Assembly (NCBI RefSeq): GCF_001429245.1
Contig: NZ_LMJE01000007.1
Span: forward strand, 659,127 to 723,126
From: Rhizobium sp. Root274
GTDB lineage: Bacteria; Pseudomonadota; Alphaproteobacteria; Rhizobiales; Rhizobiaceae
Length of the DNA stretch: 64,000 nucleotides
Direction: 5' to 3'
Below are positions 18,301 to 27,325 of the stretch, piece by piece. Made by a program: the position numbers and the translations under genes. How positions within the stretch are numbered: position 1 is the stretch's first letter; every line of letters starts with the position of its first letter. The notes under the pieces were generated by a model, which saw only the letters and a program-made list of their open reading frames with translations, had not been told where the DNA came from and searched no databases.

Positions 18301-18662
18301 TGCTGCCCTCCGCCATGGGTGTCGGCGAAGGCGGCTCCTTCCGCGCACCGATGGCCATCGCCGTCATTGGTGGCATCATCGTATCGACGGCGCTCAGCCT
18401 GATCGTCGTTCCGGCCTTCTTCCTGATCCTCGACGACTTGTCTCGCCTGCTCTCATGGGCCTTCGGCCGATTTGTCGGAAAGAAGGAAGTCGAAGAAAAG
18501 GTTCTGTCCGCCGAGGATCTCTCGCATCTCGCCCGCCGCAACTTCGAGACCCTGCAATCGGTCGAGAAGCGGCTGGCATCGGTCGAGCGCGGCAAGACCG
18601 ACGTCCGCAAGGGCGACAGCAATGGCAACGTCATCAACCTGCCTCCCCTCGCCGCCGAATAG
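15339..18662 (+). CDS. RND multidrug efflux permease (HAE1/AcrB type)
   Basis: A 1107-residue proton-driven inner-membrane pump, normal to slightly long for the family. It starts with a transmembrane helix (PIAPILAFFLLMVVGI) and a large periplasmic porter domain. The second block of helices carries the proton-relay aspartate pair in GILVDDAIVEVENI, and the duplicated second half includes GIVTKNAILLVDFA. The last 80 residues form a hydrophilic, charged tail beyond the usual end. Substrates cannot be predicted. It is co-transcribed with the adaptor. Confidence 0.92.
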   Translation: MNFSAWAIRNPIAPILAFFLLMVVGIQSFNALPITRFPNIDVPLVAITVTQSGASPAELESQVTKEVEDAVASITGVDEINSTVTDGQSQTVVMFRMEVATEQAVQDVKDAIDRIRGDLPASVDEPIVTKIDVEGQAIQSFAVSSPNMNLAELSWFVDDTVKRALQGQAGIGRVDRYGGSDREVRVELDPNRLDALGITAADVSSQLKGTNVDLGSGRGQVAGAEQAIRTLGDNRDVTSLSNTTIALSGGRFVKLSDLGTVKDAYEEPKSFARHDGKPVVSFAVFRAKGASEVTVAETVAESLAKVRAENPDVQIEMIDDSVYFTYGNYEAAMHTLIEGAILAVIVVLLFLRNWRATLISAVALPLSAIPTFWVMDMMGFSLNLVSFLALTLATGILVDDAIVEVENIARHIKMGKTPYRAAIEAADEIGLAVIATTFTIIAVFVPVSFMPGIPGQYFIQFGLTVAFSVFFSLLVARLITPMMAAYLMRAEDAMDDHHDNDSAFLKAYTRVVRFTTRRWYSRLGTLAAAIAFLIGSLALLAQVPGSFLPPEDAGRISLSVELPPNATLAETERKTDEIYAAIKDVPDVESIFILGGASPKGDLELRRASVTMNLVRIDHSLVKTLVNKGLGGLPLIGSYLPKVPEHGRVRPQWDIEEEVFEKLASIADIRVMKLNDRGERDISFNFLSKNEQELNDAVAILEAKLRAVPVLANVSSEGALPRPELQIRPRSDEAARLGITAQQISQTIRVATIGDVDALLPKISLDDRQIPIRVQASLDFRTDLAALRALKVRTASGATVPLSSVADIDYSEGVSSIKRNDRNRVVTIGAGLPQGVALDTATAAFRETVEKVDIPTSVRLAESGDAKVQAEMQQGFLNAMILGLLLVLTVLILLFKDVIQPFTILFSLPLAIGGVAVGLIVTNNALSMPVLIGILMLMGIVTKNAILLVDFAIEMRNQGMHRLEAMVEAGRKRARPIIMTSIAMSAGMLPSAMGVGEGGSFRAPMAIAVIGGIIVSTALSLIVVPAFFLILDDLSRLLSWAFGRFVGKKEVEEKVLSAEDLSHLARRNFETLQSVEKRLASVERGKTDVRKGDSNGNVINLPPLAAE

Positions 18663-18808
18663 TGGCGAGGCACCACCCGCCATCGGCCAAATTCGACTCC
18701 ATATCGATGAACCCAGATATGGCGGTTGCCTGATTAGTCCTGAATCGGAAATAAGTGTCGCATAAGTTGCTTGTTGGCACACTGATTCAACCTATTCAGG
18801 ATTTTCTA

Positions 18809-19471
18809 ATGAAGACTTTCGTTGCTACCGCAGCCGTCTTGCTGATCGCCACGGCGGCCTATGCCGCTGACGCCATCTCCACTGTTCCGGAAGCACCGGT
18901 CGCAGCCGATATCGGCCAGCGCGGCTTCGAATGGACCGGCGGCTATGCCGGTATCCAGGGCGGCTATGGCTGGCTGGACGGCCATTTCGAGACGGCTGGC
19001 CTCAACCCGCTCGACGGCAATTTCGACGGCGGCTCGCTCGGCGCCTTTGCCGGCTTCAACAAGCAGTTCAGCAACAACGTCGTTCTCGGTATCGAAGGCG
19101 ATTTCGATCACAACTGGAATGAACAGGATCTGACGACGCTGTTCGGCACCTTTACCGGCACAGCCGACTGGCAGGGCTCAGTCCGGGGCCGCCTCGGCTA
19201 CAGCTTCGGCCGTGCCCTGGTCTATGCCAGCGCCGGCTGGGCCGCAGCGCATGTGGATGCAGAACTCGTCGGGGTCGCCAGCACCAGCGAAACTTACAAC
19301 GGTTACACGGTCGGCGCCGGCGTCGATTATGCCGTCACCGATCGGATCTTCGGCCGCCTCGATTATCGCTACACCGACTTCGGCAGCAAGGATCTCGACT
19401 TCGCTGGGACCAAGGTCGAATCCGATCTCACCCAGCACACCGTCCGCCTGGGCGTCGGCGTCAAGTTCTGA
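18809..19471 (+). CDS. Outer-membrane beta-barrel protein (Omp25/RopB type)
   Basis: A 220-residue protein with a signal peptide (about 1-20, ending YAAD) followed by an eight-stranded-barrel pattern. GGYAGIQGGYGW opens the barrel and the last residues VRLGVGVKF end in phenylalanine, as needed for outer-membrane insertion. GFNKQFSNNVVLGIEGDF and GRLDYRYTDFGS are typical of the Omp25/RopB/Omp31 group in Rhizobiales. The ATG at 18809 is preceded by AGGA; an earlier in-frame ATG at 18755 would spoil the signal peptide. A terminator follows. Confidence 0.88.
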   Translation: MKTFVATAAVLLIATAAYAADAISTVPEAPVAADIGQRGFEWTGGYAGIQGGYGWLDGHFETAGLNPLDGNFDGGSLGAFAGFNKQFSNNVVLGIEGDFDHNWNEQDLTTLFGTFTGTADWQGSVRGRLGYSFGRALVYASAGWAAAHVDAELVGVASTSETYNGYTVGAGVDYAVTDRIFGRLDYRYTDFGSKDLDFAGTKVESDLTQHTVRLGVGVKF

Positions 19472-19497
19472 TCCGCATCAACCCATCGCATGCAATC

Positions 19498-19530
19498 GCA
19501 GGGCGTTCCGGAAAACGGAGCGCCCTTTTT
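19498..19530 (+). terminator. Rho-independent terminator after the Omp25-like gene
   Basis: GGGCGTTCCG-GAAAA-CGGAGCGCCC is a near-perfect hairpin with a GAAAA loop, directly followed by TTTTT, 30 bases after the stop codon. Confidence 0.85.
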
Positions 19531-19579
19531 ATCACCCCCACCGTCTCTGCAAATATTCTGATACATGCGGCGCCCTCGG

Positions 19580-19593
19580 TTGATCGAAATCAA
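19580..19593. promoter_or_regulatory. Perfect FNR/FixK-type box (anaerobox)
   Basis: TTGAT-CGAA-ATCAA is an exact match to the FNR-family consensus TTGAT-N4-ATCAA. It lies upstream of the Crp/Fnr gene, whose recognition helix has the FNR-type E-x2-S-R. Autoregulation or control by another FixK/FnrN protein is inferred. Confidence 0.65.
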
Positions 19594-19784
19594 ACCCTGA
19601 TTGCAAAACGGCCTCTATGCTGCAGGTGCTGGAAAGGGCGATGAGCCGATTCCCGCGGACATTGCAGTGCCACCTCCGGTGGCAGTTCTGTCGCGGAGCT
19701 CGGTCACCGGACGTGCGGTCATGTGATCCACGAGAGGAATCGTCGGCCCCACCGCATGACGAGGAACGGGGAGCCGGGAAAGCC

Positions 19785-20468
19785 GTGAACAAGATCTTGA
19801 GACTGAACACGCGAGACAAGAACACGCTTCTGCGGACATCCTTCCTGTCGCAACTCGGCCCGACGGCGATGGCGGCTATGCTGGAAATCGCGACCGTCGC
19901 CAATTACGAATCCCGCGACGTGCTGTTTCGCGAGGGCGATCATGCGGAGTATTTCTACTGCGTGCTCGGCGGCTATGTCCGGCTCTACCGGCTGAATAAG
20001 GATGGCCGTGAAGCCGATATCCGCGTTTGCGGCCCGGGCGACACCTTCGCCGAATGCCTGCTCACCATGGGCGACAACTATCTCTACAACGCCCAGGCCG
20101 CCGAGACCGTGACGCTCGCGCGTTTCGACCTGCAGAAGGTACGCGCCCTGGCGGAGCAGGAGAAGGACGTCGCAAAGACAATCATGCGCTGCCTTTCCGC
20201 CCATCTTCTGGCGACCATGGACTGCATTGCCAACGACCGCCTCCAGACCGCGCCGCAGCGTGTCGCGCATTATCTCCTGACGGCCTGCAACACCGAAGGC
20301 GGCCCGGCCTCGATCCGCCTGCCCTTCCAGAAGAGCCTGCTGGCCGGAAAGCTGGGCCTGGCACCGGAAGCGCTGTCGCGCGCGTTCTCGAGCCTGCGCC
20401 GCGCCGGTGTGACCGTGCGGGGCCGCACGATCCAGATCACCGACGTCTCGGCCCTCAAGCAGATCTGA
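19785..20468 (+). CDS. Crp/Fnr-family transcriptional regulator
   Basis: A 227-residue regulator from the GTG at 19785. An N-terminal cyclic-nucleotide-binding-type beta-roll covers about 25-115, a long dimerisation helix about 120-150, and a C-terminal winged helix about 155-225. The recognition helix reads PEALSR (E195, S198, R199), the FNR-type reading head for TTGAT half-sites. The N-terminal cysteine cluster of oxygen-sensing FNR/FnrN is missing, which fits FixK, NnrR or DnrD-like members. The start is uncertain: an open frame continues to ATGs at 19617 and 19641, but that extension lacks recognisable structure. It converges with ureG. Confidence 0.8.
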   Translation: MNKILRLNTRDKNTLLRTSFLSQLGPTAMAAMLEIATVANYESRDVLFREGDHAEYFYCVLGGYVRLYRLNKDGREADIRVCGPGDTFAECLLTMGDNYLYNAQAAETVTLARFDLQKVRALAEQEKDVAKTIMRCLSAHLLATMDCIANDRLQTAPQRVAHYLLTACNTEGGPASIRLPFQKSLLAGKLGLAPEALSRAFSSLRRAGVTVRGRTIQITDVSALKQI

Positions 20469-20495
20469 CGGTCGAAGAGAGCATGCGGCGCGGCT

Positions 20496-21116
20496 CTAAA
20501 GCCCGCCGCTCTCCTGCAGAAAGCTGACGATCCGCTCGACGCCGGCACCCCGTTTAAGATCGGTGAAGACAAAGGGGCCGCCCGCCCGCATCCGCCCGGC
20601 ATCCCGCTCCATCACATCGAGATCGACACCCACATGCGGTGCCAGATCCGTCTTGTTGATGACGAGCAGATCCGAGCGCGTGATGCCCGGCCCGCCCTTG
20701 CGCGGGATTTCCTCGCCCTGGCAGACGGAGATCACATAGAGCGTGATGTCGGCGAGGTCAGGTGAGAAGGTCGCCGCCAGGTTGTCGCCGCCCGATTCGA
20801 TGAAGACCACGTCGAGATCCGGGATGCGGGCATTGAGGTCCGCGATGGCCTTGAGATTGATCGACGCGTCCTCGCGGATCGCCGTATGCGGACAGCCGCC
20901 TGTCTCGACACCGACGACGCGATCCGAGCTCAGCGCCTGCATGCGGATCAGCGCGTCCGCATCCTCCCGCGTGTAGATATCATTGGTGACGACGGCGACG
21001 GAATAGTGGTCGCGCATCGCCTTGCACAGCTTCTCCGTCAGCGCCGTCTTGCCGGAACCGACCGGCCCGCCGATGCCGACGCGTAAGGGACCGTTTTTCG
21101 ACTTGATCATGTTCAT
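20496..21116 (-). CDS. ureG: Urease accessory GTPase UreG
   Basis: A 206-residue SIMIBI-class GTPase that drives nickel delivery to urease. It shows the P-loop GGPVGSGKT, the nickel/zinc-binding GGCPH motif, [11 protein letters not shown] and the NKTDL guanine-specificity motif. It is the last gene of the minus-strand ureEFG group, 17 bases after ureF. Length and motifs are complete. Confidence 0.97.
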   Translation of the reverse strand: MNMIKSKNGPLRVGIGGPVGSGKTALTEKLCKAMRDHYSVAVVTNDIYTREDADALIRMQALSSDRVVGVETGGCPHTAIREDASINLKAIADLNARIPDLDVVFIESGGDNLAATFSPDLADITLYVISVCQGEEIPRKGGPGITRSDLLVINKTDLAPHVGVDLDVMERDAGRMRAGGPFVFTDLKRGAGVERIVSFLQESGGL

Positions 21117-21133
21117 GCCTGCGTTCCTGGGAG

Positions 21134-21838
21134 CTAGGATTGGAAGAGCCTGGAATATTGCGTCTCATGACGCATGCTGAGGGTTTCCGCCGCAATCGCC
21201 GCCGAGCCGAGATCTTCGAGCCCGGCCTGCTCCAAAGCCGGCACGGCGGCAAGAATGCGCCCCTCGAACTCGGCGATCAGGGCAACGCCGTGGCTCTGCC
21301 CGATCACGCCGAGACGGATGGCGACCGACACCAGCATCGACACCTGCGCATGCAGGAATGCCGCCAGCGCATCGCCTGCGGCCACGCCATGGGCCGCCGC
21401 GATCGCACCGACGGCAACGCCATAGGCAACGGGGCCTGACAGTCTTCCCAACACCGGATGCGGCCAGCCGGCAGCGGCCGTGACGAAGGCTTCCCCCTGG
21501 CGGGTGATTTCCGCATGACGCTCTGCGGAGCCTGCCAGCGCCGCTGCGAGTTCGACGAGTTCGCCGAGATCGCCACCTTCGCTCTGCCGTCGGTGCGCCT
21601 CAATAAAAAGGATCGCATCGTTGCGCAGGCCACCCTGCTCAAGCAGCAGAGCGAGCCAGGAATTGAGGCTTGTTACATCACGCACATGCCGCTCGGCGAC
21701 CGCGCTTTCCAGCCCGCCCGAATAGGCAAAGCCGCCGACGGGAAAGGCAGGCGACAACCAGGCCATCAACCTGAGCAGCGCACGCTGGTCGCCAAAACGT
21801 GAAGAAGAGGCAGTATCAGCCATGGCCAGCAGCGCCAT
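21134..21838 (-). CDS. ureF: Urease accessory protein UreF
   Basis: A 234-residue all-helical accessory protein that, with UreD and UreG, forms the urease activation complex. The family pattern [17 protein letters not shown] near the N-terminus and the C-terminal [12 protein letters not shown] are clear. The start overlaps the ureE 3' end by 23 bases; an alternative ATG at 21823 reduces the overlap to 8. Confidence 0.94.
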   Translation of the reverse strand: MALLAMADTASSSRFGDQRALLRLMAWLSPAFPVGGFAYSGGLESAVAERHVRDVTSLNSWLALLLEQGGLRNDAILFIEAHRRQSEGGDLGELVELAAALAGSAERHAEITRQGEAFVTAAAGWPHPVLGRLSGPVAYGVAVGAIAAAHGVAAGDALAAFLHAQVSMLVSVAIRLGVIGQSHGVALIAEFEGRILAAVPALEQAGLEDLGSAAIAAETLSMRHETQYSRLFQS

Positions 21839-22283
21839 GTCCGTGACTGCTATGGGCGTGATAGGCGCCGCGCACCGGCTGGAAGGGCTCGATCACTTCC
21901 GTCACCTCGGCCCCGAGACCGATCAGCATGTCACGGATCACGTGGTCGCGCAGAATGAGGATGCGGTCAGTCTCGATCTGGGCGGCGAGATGGCGATTGC
22001 CGAGATGCCAGGCAAGTTCGATCAGGTGAAGGCCGTCGCGGGCCGTAATTGCAAACAGCCGCTCCTCGGCTGCCTGAATTTCTACGGTTGTCCCGTCGTC
22101 AAGGACCAGCCGGTCGCCGTGACCAAAGAGCACGGCCTCCTTCAGGTCGAGCATGACCATGTCGCCATTGTCGAGATGCAATAACTTCCGGCGCAAATGC
22201 CGTGCGTCATGCGACAGAACGACGACGCCCTCGGGCGCCTCTGCCACGCTTCCGGCGGTCTTGAAACTTGTCGCGCGCTGCAT
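21816..22283 (-). CDS. ureE: Urease nickel metallochaperone UreE
   Basis: A 155-residue nickel chaperone with an N-terminal peptide-binding-like domain, a central metal-binding domain and a histidine-rich tail ([14 protein letters not shown]) that can bind extra nickel. The ATG at 22283 gives the normal family length. A reading extended upstream would run through the diguanylate cyclase gene and is rejected. It opens the ureEFG group, separated from ureC by two unrelated genes. Confidence 0.93.
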   Translation of the reverse strand: MQRATSFKTAGSVAEAPEGVVVLSHDARHLRRKLLHLDNGDMVMLDLKEAVLFGHGDRLVLDDGTTVEIQAAEERLFAITARDGLHLIELAWHLGNRHLAAQIETDRILILRDHVIRDMLIGLGAEVTEVIEPFQPVRGAYHAHSSHGHGAAGHG

Positions 22284-22347
22284 GCGGCCTCCGATTGGCT
22301 GTTTTTTAAACCATGCACAAACGGGAGGGAGCGAGCAAGATTGAACT

Positions 22348-23229
22348 TTATCCCTCGGCGCGCAGTCCATCGAAAACCAGAGCAGAATTGTCTCGATCGT
22401 CAGCAGAGGATTCTTCGGCAGAGACCAGAGCCGCTTCGTGCAGCACCCGGTCACGTCCATCCGTCTTGGCCAGGTACAAGGCCTTGTCGGCCTGTGCATA
22501 GACCCATTCCGGCCGCCGGTCAGCTGAGAATTCCGCGACACCCGCAAAGATGGTGGCCGTAATTTCGATCCCGTCGCAGAAGAAGCGGCTGCCGGCAACC
22601 AGGCTGCGGGCCCGTTCGACCAAGGCCAGCCTTTGGGCAAGTCCACTGCCTATGAGGATCACCCCGAATTCCTCGCCGCCAAGCCGCGCCACCAGATTGC
22701 GCTCGCCGAATACCTGCCGCAGAACGGTCGAGATCTCCTGAATGACCAGATCCCCCACATGATGTCCGAAATGGTCGTTGATCAGCTTGAAGCGGTCGAT
22801 GTCGATGATCGCCAGAGACGCCTCGCCATCCACCCGCGAAAATGCATCGTTGAATGCCCGGCGATTGGCGAGCCCCGACAGCGTATCGGTGCGGCTGAGC
22901 CGCTCGAACTCGGCGCGTGACAGCGTCAGATCACGAATGACGAGGCCGGCGACGTAGGCGAGTGCGCCCGAAAACGCGCCGCCAAAGAGCCATGAAAAGG
23001 CGACCGTCAACTTGACCGCCTGATCCACCGGCATGGTCAGAAAACCAAGCCCGTAGAGCACAGGGAGTGTCGCAAGACTGGAGAGACTGGCCAGGATCAC
23101 CGCTCGGCAACTGACCGAAAGCGCGAAGGTCGCGATCGCCTTCTGGTTGTCAAACGCCCCGAGATCTATATGGCGCCATAGCCATTTCCTGATGATATTC
23201 ACCAGACGCTCCTTCATGAACATGACCAT
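22348..23229 (-). CDS. Membrane-bound diguanylate cyclase (GGDEF)
   Basis: A 293-residue protein with about three hydrophobic segments in residues 30-100 and a GGDEF domain at about 115-280. The active-site motif is GGEEF and the metal-binding DIDRFK segment is present, so c-di-GMP synthesis is expected. The RxxD inhibitory site is not seen before GGEEF. The first three in-frame ATGs (23229, 23223, 23217) cannot be separated. It lies inside the urease cluster on the same strand, between a DUF2459 gene and ureE. Confidence 0.88.
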   Translation of the reverse strand: MVMFMKERLVNIIRKWLWRHIDLGAFDNQKAIATFALSVSCRAVILASLSSLATLPVLYGLGFLTMPVDQAVKLTVAFSWLFGGAFSGALAYVAGLVIRDLTLSRAEFERLSRTDTLSGLANRRAFNDAFSRVDGEASLAIIDIDRFKLINDHFGHHVGDLVIQEISTVLRQVFGERNLVARLGGEEFGVILIGSGLAQRLALVERARSLVAGSRFFCDGIEITATIFAGVAEFSADRRPEWVYAQADKALYLAKTDGRDRVLHEAALVSAEESSADDRDNSALVFDGLRAEG

Positions 23230-23467
23230 GGATTAGGGAGCAACCCTTCCCCAACCTCTAATGGAATCACTAAAATTCGACGGATCCTGAAAATGGAAGA
23301 ACAACATCCTAAAATGGTTGAAAGTACAACCAGGGAATGCGCAAAATCCCCACAACACCCCGGACCGATTCACAAATTGCCGGCCGCAAAACCCATTGTT
23401 TAGGAGGGTGATTCGTCGGGATCTACGCGTGCAGCTGCAGCGGATACTTTCTGCGCCTTGATATGTC

Positions 23468-24157
23468 TCAGGAATGCGACGGCACAGACGAACTGATTCG
23501 CCCGAGCGACCAGTCAAGCAGTTGCGGCAAGGGCGTCCACCACCCCGTGGTGAGGCCAGCCTCGCGCAGCATCGCCGCCGTCCAGGTGTTGCAGCCGACA
23601 AAAGCGTTGAACCGACCACGCGCCTCGAAAAATACGTCGTCGGCGCCATAGGCCGCGCCCTCGACCACGAGTGGCACCCCATCCTCACGCTGAAAACTGT
23701 CACGGATCGCAGCGATCATCCGCCGCCGCCCCTCTTCCGAAAGGGTCAGCACCCTGACCGCCGGATGATCCCGGTCGATGGCTCCAGTCACTTCCACATG
23801 CAGCACCGAGCGATCGAGCGTCAGTGCTCTGAGCACCGGCAGCGGTTTCAGGTCTCCCCAGGTCGGTGTCTCGATATAAAAGGATCGCCCACCCCAGCCG
23901 ATCACCAGATAGTCGGCCCCGGGCATACCGATCGGCAGGCCGGACGGAATGAGATCGGCAAAGGCCGCCTGCACCTCGTCGTCGAGCGGAAGCGCGATAT
24001 CGGTGTGGATCGGATTGGAGAGCAGCAGGATTTGGTGGGGCGCTGACGATGCGGCACCATGATCTGACACGCCTGCTCTCGGGAGAACAATCCCGAGAAC
24101 CAAGAGGAGGGCGATGAACGCAAAAGCAGCGCTGATAGACTTGAAGACGCGAAGCAA
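23468..24157 (-). CDS. DUF2459 (TIGR02117) urease-region protein
   Basis: A 229-residue protein with an N-terminal hydrophobic anchor or signal (about 8-28), the rest apparently extracytoplasmic. The family pattern is visible in NPIHTDIALPL, YLVIGWGGRSFYIETPTW and FVGCNTWTAAMLREAGL. The family was named for its occurrence near urease genes, and here it follows ureC by 8 bases. Its biochemical role is unknown; the conserved His, Cys and Asn resemble the spacing of a hydrolase or peptidase, but this is speculation. Confidence 0.78.
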   Translation of the reverse strand: MLRVFKSISAAFAFIALLLVLGIVLPRAGVSDHGAASSAPHQILLLSNPIHTDIALPLDDEVQAAFADLIPSGLPIGMPGADYLVIGWGGRSFYIETPTWGDLKPLPVLRALTLDRSVLHVEVTGAIDRDHPAVRVLTLSEEGRRRMIAAIRDSFQREDGVPLVVEGAAYGADDVFFEARGRFNAFVGCNTWTAAMLREAGLTTGWWTPLPQLLDWSLGRISSSVPSHS

Positions 24158-24165
24158 AACCTGGC

Positions 24166-25878
24166 TCAGAACAGGAAATACCGCTGCGCCATCGGCAGCT
24201 TGGTTGCCGGCTCGCAGGTCAAGAGTTCGCCGTCGGCGCGCACTTCATAGGTCTCAGGATCGACCTCGATATGCGGCGTCAGATCATTGTGGATCATCGA
24301 CTTCTTCGAGATCCCGCCACGCGTGTTCTTGACCGCAACCATCTGCTTGGCGGTGCCCAGCCGGTTGGCAAGCCCGCCATCGAGTGCCGCCTGAGACACG
24401 AAGGTAACGGACGTATTGGTGCGCGCCTTGCCAAAGGAGCCGAACATCGGCCGGTAATGCACCGGCTGCGGCGTGGGGATCGAGGCGTTCGGGTCACCCA
24501 TGGGGGCAGCCGCGATCATGCCGCCGAGCAGAACCATATCCGGCTTCACGCCGAAGAAGGCCGGGTTCCAGAGGACGAGGTCGGCGCGCTTGCCGATCTC
24601 GACCGAGCCGATCTCGTGGCTGAGACCATGAGCAATCGCCGGGTTGATCGTATATTTGGCGATGTAGCGCTTGACGCGCATATTGTCGTTGTCACCCGTT
24701 TCGCTCGGCAGGCGCCCGCGCTGGCGCTTCATCTTGTCGGCTGTCTGCCAGGTGCGGATCGCGACTTCGCCGACGCGGCCCATGGCCTGGCTGTCGGACG
24801 AGATGATCGAGAAGGCGCCGATATCGTGCAGGATGTCTTCAGCCGCAATGGTTTCCTTGCGGATGCGGCTCTCGGCAAAGGCGATATCCTCGGGGATCGA
24901 TGAGGACAGGTGATGGCAGACCATCAGCATGTCCAGATGCTCGGCGATCGTGTTGACCGTGTAGGGCCGTGTCGGGTTGGTCGACGACGGGATGACGTTC
25001 AGCTGGCCGCAGATCTTGATGATGTCGGGTGCATGGCCGCCGCCCGCCCCTTCCGTGTGGAAGGCATGGATGGTGCGGCCCTTGATGGCGCCGATCGTAT
25101 CCTCGACGAAACCGCTCTCGTTCAGCGTATCGGTGTGGATCATCACCTGCACGTCATACTGGTCGGCAACCGAAAGGCAGCAATCGATGGCGCCGGGCGT
25201 CGTGCCCCAGTCCTCGTGCAGCTTGAGCGACGTCGCGCCCGCCAGCACCATTTCCTCGAGCGCGCCCGGCAGCGACGCATTGCCCTTGCCGGCGAAAGCG
25301 AGGTTCATCGGAAACGCGTCCGCCGCCTCGATCATCCGCGCCAGGTGCCAGGGGCCGGGCGTGCAGGTCGTGGCGAGCGTGCCATGGGCGGGACCGGTGC
25401 CGCCGCCCAGCATGCAGGTGAGGCCTGACATCAGGGCTTCCTCGATCTGCTGCGGGCAGATGAAGTGGATATGCGCATCCATGCCGCCGGCCGTCACGAT
25501 CTTGCCCTCCCCGGCAATCGCTTCCGTGCCTGGGCCGACGATGATGTTGACACCCGGCTGGGTGTCCGGATTGCCCGCCTTGCCGATCGCAACGATGCGG
25601 CCGTCCTTCAACCCGATATCAGCCTTGACGATGCCCCAGTGATCGACGATCAGCGCATTGGTGATTACGGTGTCGACAGCACCATCGGCCCGCGTCACCT
25701 GGCTCTGACCCATGCCGTCACGAATGACCTTGCCACCGCCGAACTTCACCTCTTCGCCATAAGTGGTGAAATCCTTCTCCACCTCGACGAACAATTCCGT
25801 GTCTGCAAGACGGACCTTGTCGCCTGTGGTCGGACCGAACATCGAGGCATAGGCGGCGCGGGACATCTTGAAGGACAT
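24166..25878 (-). CDS. ureC: Urease alpha subunit UreC
   Basis: The 570-residue catalytic subunit hydrolysing urea to ammonia and carbamate. All nickel-site residues are in place with standard numbering: H136 and H138 (DAHIHF), carbamylated K219 (SLKLHEDW), H248, H274 and D362. The mobile-flap cysteine C321 and the histidines H322 and H323 (VCHHL) are present. The length is normal. It is preceded by ureB and two accessory ORFs on the same strand and followed by a DUF2459 gene. Confidence 0.98.
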   Translation of the reverse strand: MSFKMSRAAYASMFGPTTGDKVRLADTELFVEVEKDFTTYGEEVKFGGGKVIRDGMGQSQVTRADGAVDTVITNALIVDHWGIVKADIGLKDGRIVAIGKAGNPDTQPGVNIIVGPGTEAIAGEGKIVTAGGMDAHIHFICPQQIEEALMSGLTCMLGGGTGPAHGTLATTCTPGPWHLARMIEAADAFPMNLAFAGKGNASLPGALEEMVLAGATSLKLHEDWGTTPGAIDCCLSVADQYDVQVMIHTDTLNESGFVEDTIGAIKGRTIHAFHTEGAGGGHAPDIIKICGQLNVIPSSTNPTRPYTVNTIAEHLDMLMVCHHLSSSIPEDIAFAESRIRKETIAAEDILHDIGAFSIISSDSQAMGRVGEVAIRTWQTADKMKRQRGRLPSETGDNDNMRVKRYIAKYTINPAIAHGLSHEIGSVEIGKRADLVLWNPAFFGVKPDMVLLGGMIAAAPMGDPNASIPTPQPVHYRPMFGSFGKARTNTSVTFVSQAALDGGLANRLGTAKQMVAVKNTRGGISKKSMIHNDLTPHIEVDPETYEVRADGELLTCEPATKLPMAQRYFLF

Positions 25879-25883
25879 GGGTG

Positions 25884-26534
25884 TCAGGCTCCTTGGGAGA
25901 GGGCGTGGGTAAAGAGGGGGGCAAGCCGCATCAGGCGACCGCTGGCAATATGATGATCTGTCAGCCGACGTTCGGCCTCGAAAGGATGGCCGTCCCAGCC
26001 GGTATGGCCGAAGCCGGCGAGAATGATCGTATCCTCGGCATGGGCAGGATCGGAAAGCATGGCATGCACGACGACCATGCCGCTGGACGGCACGACGTAA
26101 AGGCCGGGATCATGCGCTTGCAGCGCAAGGTCGAGCTCTTCGTGTACAGCCCGCGTGATGATCCGGTGCTGCTTGCCATTGGCGCTGGCGAATGCGGCAA
26201 AGCCGTCCGTATAGTCATCGCAGAAATCGTCGAGTTCCGGATGCGTCACCGCAAGCTCCGGCCGCATTGCGGCAAACTTCTCCGGATCCCGCACCGACCA
26301 GATCGCAGAGGTCGTCCGGACCGCCTCGCTGTCGCGCCACTCCGGATCGGCGAGCATGGCCGCCCCCGGGCGGCCGGTATTGCACACGGCGATGATATCG
26401 GTTTTGCGCCCGGCGGCGCCAAAGTTGCGACTACCATTGAAGCGGATGACGAGATCGGCAGCATCGATGAGCGCTGCCACTCCGTCGTCCACCGGTCCGT
26501 TGCCGACGATCATCACCTGCCGCGCCTGAGCCAT
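25884..26534 (-). CDS. Urease-operon protein with sialyltransferase-like N-terminal motif
   Basis: A 216-residue cytosolic protein found with urease genes in rhizobia. The N-terminus ([12 protein letters not shown]...[11 protein letters not shown]...GRKTD) resembles the CMP-sugar-binding L-motif region of GT29/GT42-type sialyltransferases (VVGNG, then D-x-V-x-R-x-N). A later GMVVVHAML...[19 protein letters not shown] stretch would fit the second half of such a fold. It ends 5 bases before ureC, so it is co-translated. No role in urease maturation is established, and the glycosyltransferase likeness is my own motif reading. Confidence 0.65.
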   Translation of the reverse strand: MAQARQVMIVGNGPVDDGVAALIDAADLVIRFNGSRNFGAAGRKTDIIAVCNTGRPGAAMLADPEWRDSEAVRTTSAIWSVRDPEKFAAMRPELAVTHPELDDFCDDYTDGFAAFASANGKQHRIITRAVHEELDLALQAHDPGLYVVPSSGMVVVHAMLSDPAHAEDTIILAGFGHTGWDGHPFEAERRLTDHHIASGRLMRLAPLFTHALSQGA

Positions 26535-26546
26535 GGTCTCACACCC

Positions 26547-26981
26547 TCAATAGAGCCCGACCAGGGATTTCAGCTCTTCCGTGCGGCGCTTTGTCAGCTC
26601 CGCGAGGCAGGACGAAATCATCAACGGCTGCATCGAACCACCCTCGGCCGAGTAACCCTCGACATCGCAAGCGGCATCGCGATAGGCGAGCCAGGCGCGC
26701 TGCGAAGCCAGCAACCGCTTGGCTGCGCCATTGGCATCCGACGGCGGCGTCGCCTTGTCCCATGCAAGCATGGCGGCGCGCGTCTCGGCCCATTGGGCAT
26801 TCATCGCGGCATCGGCTTTTCGATAGTCCTCGGCCGCACACTGGTTCATGTCGGCCTGGGTCTGGGCATTGTTGCAATCGACGTCCCGCACGTCCTCACC
26901 CGAGGCCGGCGCGTCTTGCAACAATACGCAGCCGCACAGCATCAGGATCACGCCCCAGTTCATCGCACGCACCATGACCAT
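26547..26981 (-). CDS. LprI-like (DUF1311) exported protein
   Basis: A 144-residue protein with an N-terminal signal (hydrophobic about 8-22; LCGC could serve as a lipobox) followed by the DUF1311/LprI-type pattern: CNNAQTQADMNQCAAEDYRKADAAMN, then cysteines at DAACDVEG and MISSCLAEL for disulfides. The fold occurs in lysozyme inhibitors and many uncharacterised periplasmic proteins. It is placed between ureB and the sialyltransferase-like gene. The start could also be the ATG at 26963. Confidence 0.75.
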   Translation of the reverse strand: MVMVRAMNWGVILMLCGCVLLQDAPASGEDVRDVDCNNAQTQADMNQCAAEDYRKADAAMNAQWAETRAAMLAWDKATPPSDANGAAKRLLASQRAWLAYRDAACDVEGYSAEGGSMQPLMISSCLAELTKRRTEELKSLVGLY

Positions 26982-26999
26982 TCCCCCCGGCCAGCCATG

Positions 27000-27305
27000 T
27001 CAGAGGCCACCCATGACCTGCTGGCGGAAACCATAGACTTCGCGCCTGCCCGACAGCGGGATCAGCGTCACCTGCCGGGTCTGGCCCGGTTCGAAACGCA
27101 CGGCCGTACCCGCGGGTATATCGAGCCGCATGCCGCGCGCCTGTTCGCGCTCGAAGATCAGCCCGGCATTGGTCTCGTAAAAATGATAGTGGCTGCCGAC
27201 CTGCACCGGCCGATCGCCACTGTTGGAGACCTCCAGCGTCACCGTTGGATGGCCTGCATTGAGTTCGATTTCGCCTGCTGCTGCAATGATTTCACCGGGG
27301 ATCAT
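27000..27305 (-). CDS. ureB: Urease beta subunit UreB
   Basis: A 101-residue structural subunit of urease with the typical [11 protein letters not shown] start and conserved [11 protein letters not shown]...[11 protein letters not shown]. The ATG at 27305 gives normal length; a longer reading through the DUF1272 gene is rejected. It assembles with UreA and UreC in the (alpha-beta-gamma)3 enzyme. Confidence 0.96.
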   Translation of the reverse strand: MIPGEIIAAAGEIELNAGHPTVTLEVSNSGDRPVQVGSHYHFYETNAGLIFEREQARGMRLDIPAGTAVRFEPGQTRQVTLIPLSGRREVYGFRQQVMGGL

Positions 27306-27325
27306 GAATCGCTCCTTCAGCGGGT

